Source: a virus
Strand: one strand, 5' to 3'
IMG/VR virus record: IMGVR_UViG_3300032242_000653
Coordinates: 1 to 38,499 of that record
Length of the DNA: 38,499 nt
Positions 38,016 through 38,499 of the stretch are shown here, one piece after another (within the stretch, counting starts at the first letter, position 1; each line of letters opens with the position of its first letter). The notes beneath the pieces were generated by a model that saw only the letters and a program-made list of their open reading frames with translations, did no database searches and was not told the origin of the DNA. The position numbers were made by a program, and so were the translations under genes.

Positions 38016-38499
38016 ATCGGTATTAGGTGAGCTACAACTAAAGGATTTACCTAATTATCTTCATTTATTTACTGAAGAAGAGCAAGCACGGCTGCTTGAA
38101 GAGCTAGATGCGTTAGAAAAAATGAAAAATAAGGAGTTGGCACAGGACAAATTCATTAAATTCGTGAATTTAGTGTGGCCTTCGTTCATATCAGGGAGAC
38201 ATCATGCCAAAATGGCTGAAGCATTCGAGAAAGTGGCTAGTGGGGAGATTAAAAGGCTCATTATTAACATGCCACCTCGTCATACTAAGTCTGAGTTTGC
38301 TTCCTATCTACTACCTGCTTGGTTCTTGGGTAAATATCCAGGCAAAAAGGTTATCCAAACCTCTCACACCGCTGAACTTGCCGTGGGCTTCGGGCGTAAG
38401 GTACGTAACTTGGTGGACTCAGAGGTCTATAAGTCTATTTTCCCAGGAGTTGGACTGCAGTCTGATTCAAAAGCAGCTGGGCGGTGGGCGACTAACCAT
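38005..38499 (+). CDS. terL: Terminase large subunit (TerL), N-terminal part
   Basis: The frame runs off the right edge; 165 residues are present. GAGGAAG precedes the ATG. After an acidic helical start, FVNLVWPSFISGRHHAKMAE leads into IKRLIINMPPRHTKSEFASY, the Walker A variant (PPRHTKS) typical of this terminase group, and KKVIQTSHTAELAVGFGRKV, the following strand and helix. The protein is the ATP-driven motor and nuclease that packages DNA into the head. Walker B and the nuclease domain lie beyond the window. Confidence 0.93.
   Translation, partial: MQPESVLGELQLKDLPNYLHLFTEEEQARLLEELDALEKMKNKELAQDKFIKFVNLVWPSFISGRHHAKMAEAFEKVASGEIKRLIINMPPRHTKSEFASYLLPAWFLGKYPGKKVIQTSHTAELAVGFGRKVRNLVDSEVYKSIFPGVGLQSDSKAAGRWATNH

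Noticed and set aside
1-38499. tRNA genes, integrase, insertion sequences, toxin-antitoxin pairs
   Set aside because: No cloverleaf-like sequence, recombinase motifs, transposase or terminal repeats were recognised by eye; a tRNA scan would be needed to exclude tRNAs fully. The ribbon-helix-helix protein resembles BrnA-type antitoxins but no toxin partner is adjacent.

Overview
The window looks like part of a tailed double-stranded DNA phage (Caudoviricetes), probably podovirus-like and infecting a Gram-negative bacterium. The evidence is a terminase pair, long virion or ejection-type proteins, a phage family A DNA polymerase, a primase-helicase, and dozens of tightly packed small genes that overlap by 1-26 bases. 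The DNA is AT-rich and the promoters look like host sigma70 promoters. No integrase, RNA polymerase, lysis gene, tRNA or CRISPR array was seen. Portal, capsid and most tail genes are absent, so this is a partial genome; the left end (end of the virion operon) and the right end (start of the packaging operon) probably join through sequence not shown.

Layout. (1) 1-13367, plus strand: late virion genes. These are the tail end of a structural gene, a Gly/Ala-rich virion protein, a GNAT acetyltransferase, a Gln/Ala-rich virion protein and one 2804-residue polyvalent protein with an AT-rich central segment. (2) 13367-13460: convergent junction with a strong leftward terminator. (3) 13461-26813, minus strand: replication and nuclease operon (primase-helicase, HTH protein, ssDNA-binding-like protein, SF2 helicase, HNH, PD-(D/E)XK nuclease, many small accessory proteins, DNA polymerase, VRR-NUC), with promoters at 18070-18098 and 26839-26867. 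(4) 26905-27078: terminator and a hairpin-rich 3' region. (5) 27079-35719, minus strand: accessory/early genes, including a three-gene set of MoxR-like AAA+ ATPase, HExxH/VWA protein and DUF3150-like protein, a DUF3310 protein and a ribbon-helix-helix-like protein. (6) 35757-36359: gene-free, filled with a TATTGTTAY iteron-like repeat. (7) 36422-37018: a first leftward gene with its own promoter and terminator. (8) 37058-37376: divergent control region. (9) 37377-38499, plus strand: small terminase and the start of the large terminase.

The most striking feature is a perfect 16-base palindrome, CCTAACAATTGTTAGG. It occurs ten times exactly, once with a single mismatch and perhaps once in decayed form, all seen only between 26.9 and 37.06 kb. 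Most copies lie in short leaders 17-35 bases before a start codon, two lie in frame inside genes (both encoding SLTIVR), and two lie just beyond terminators. The half-site ATTGTTA is the core of the repeat in the gene-free region and also occurs in a terminator loop. This looks like a phage-wide regulatory or replication system whose binding factor is unknown. Small genes below about 60 codons were found by reading the reverse strand by eye; their boundaries follow ribosome binding sites and stop/start overlaps.
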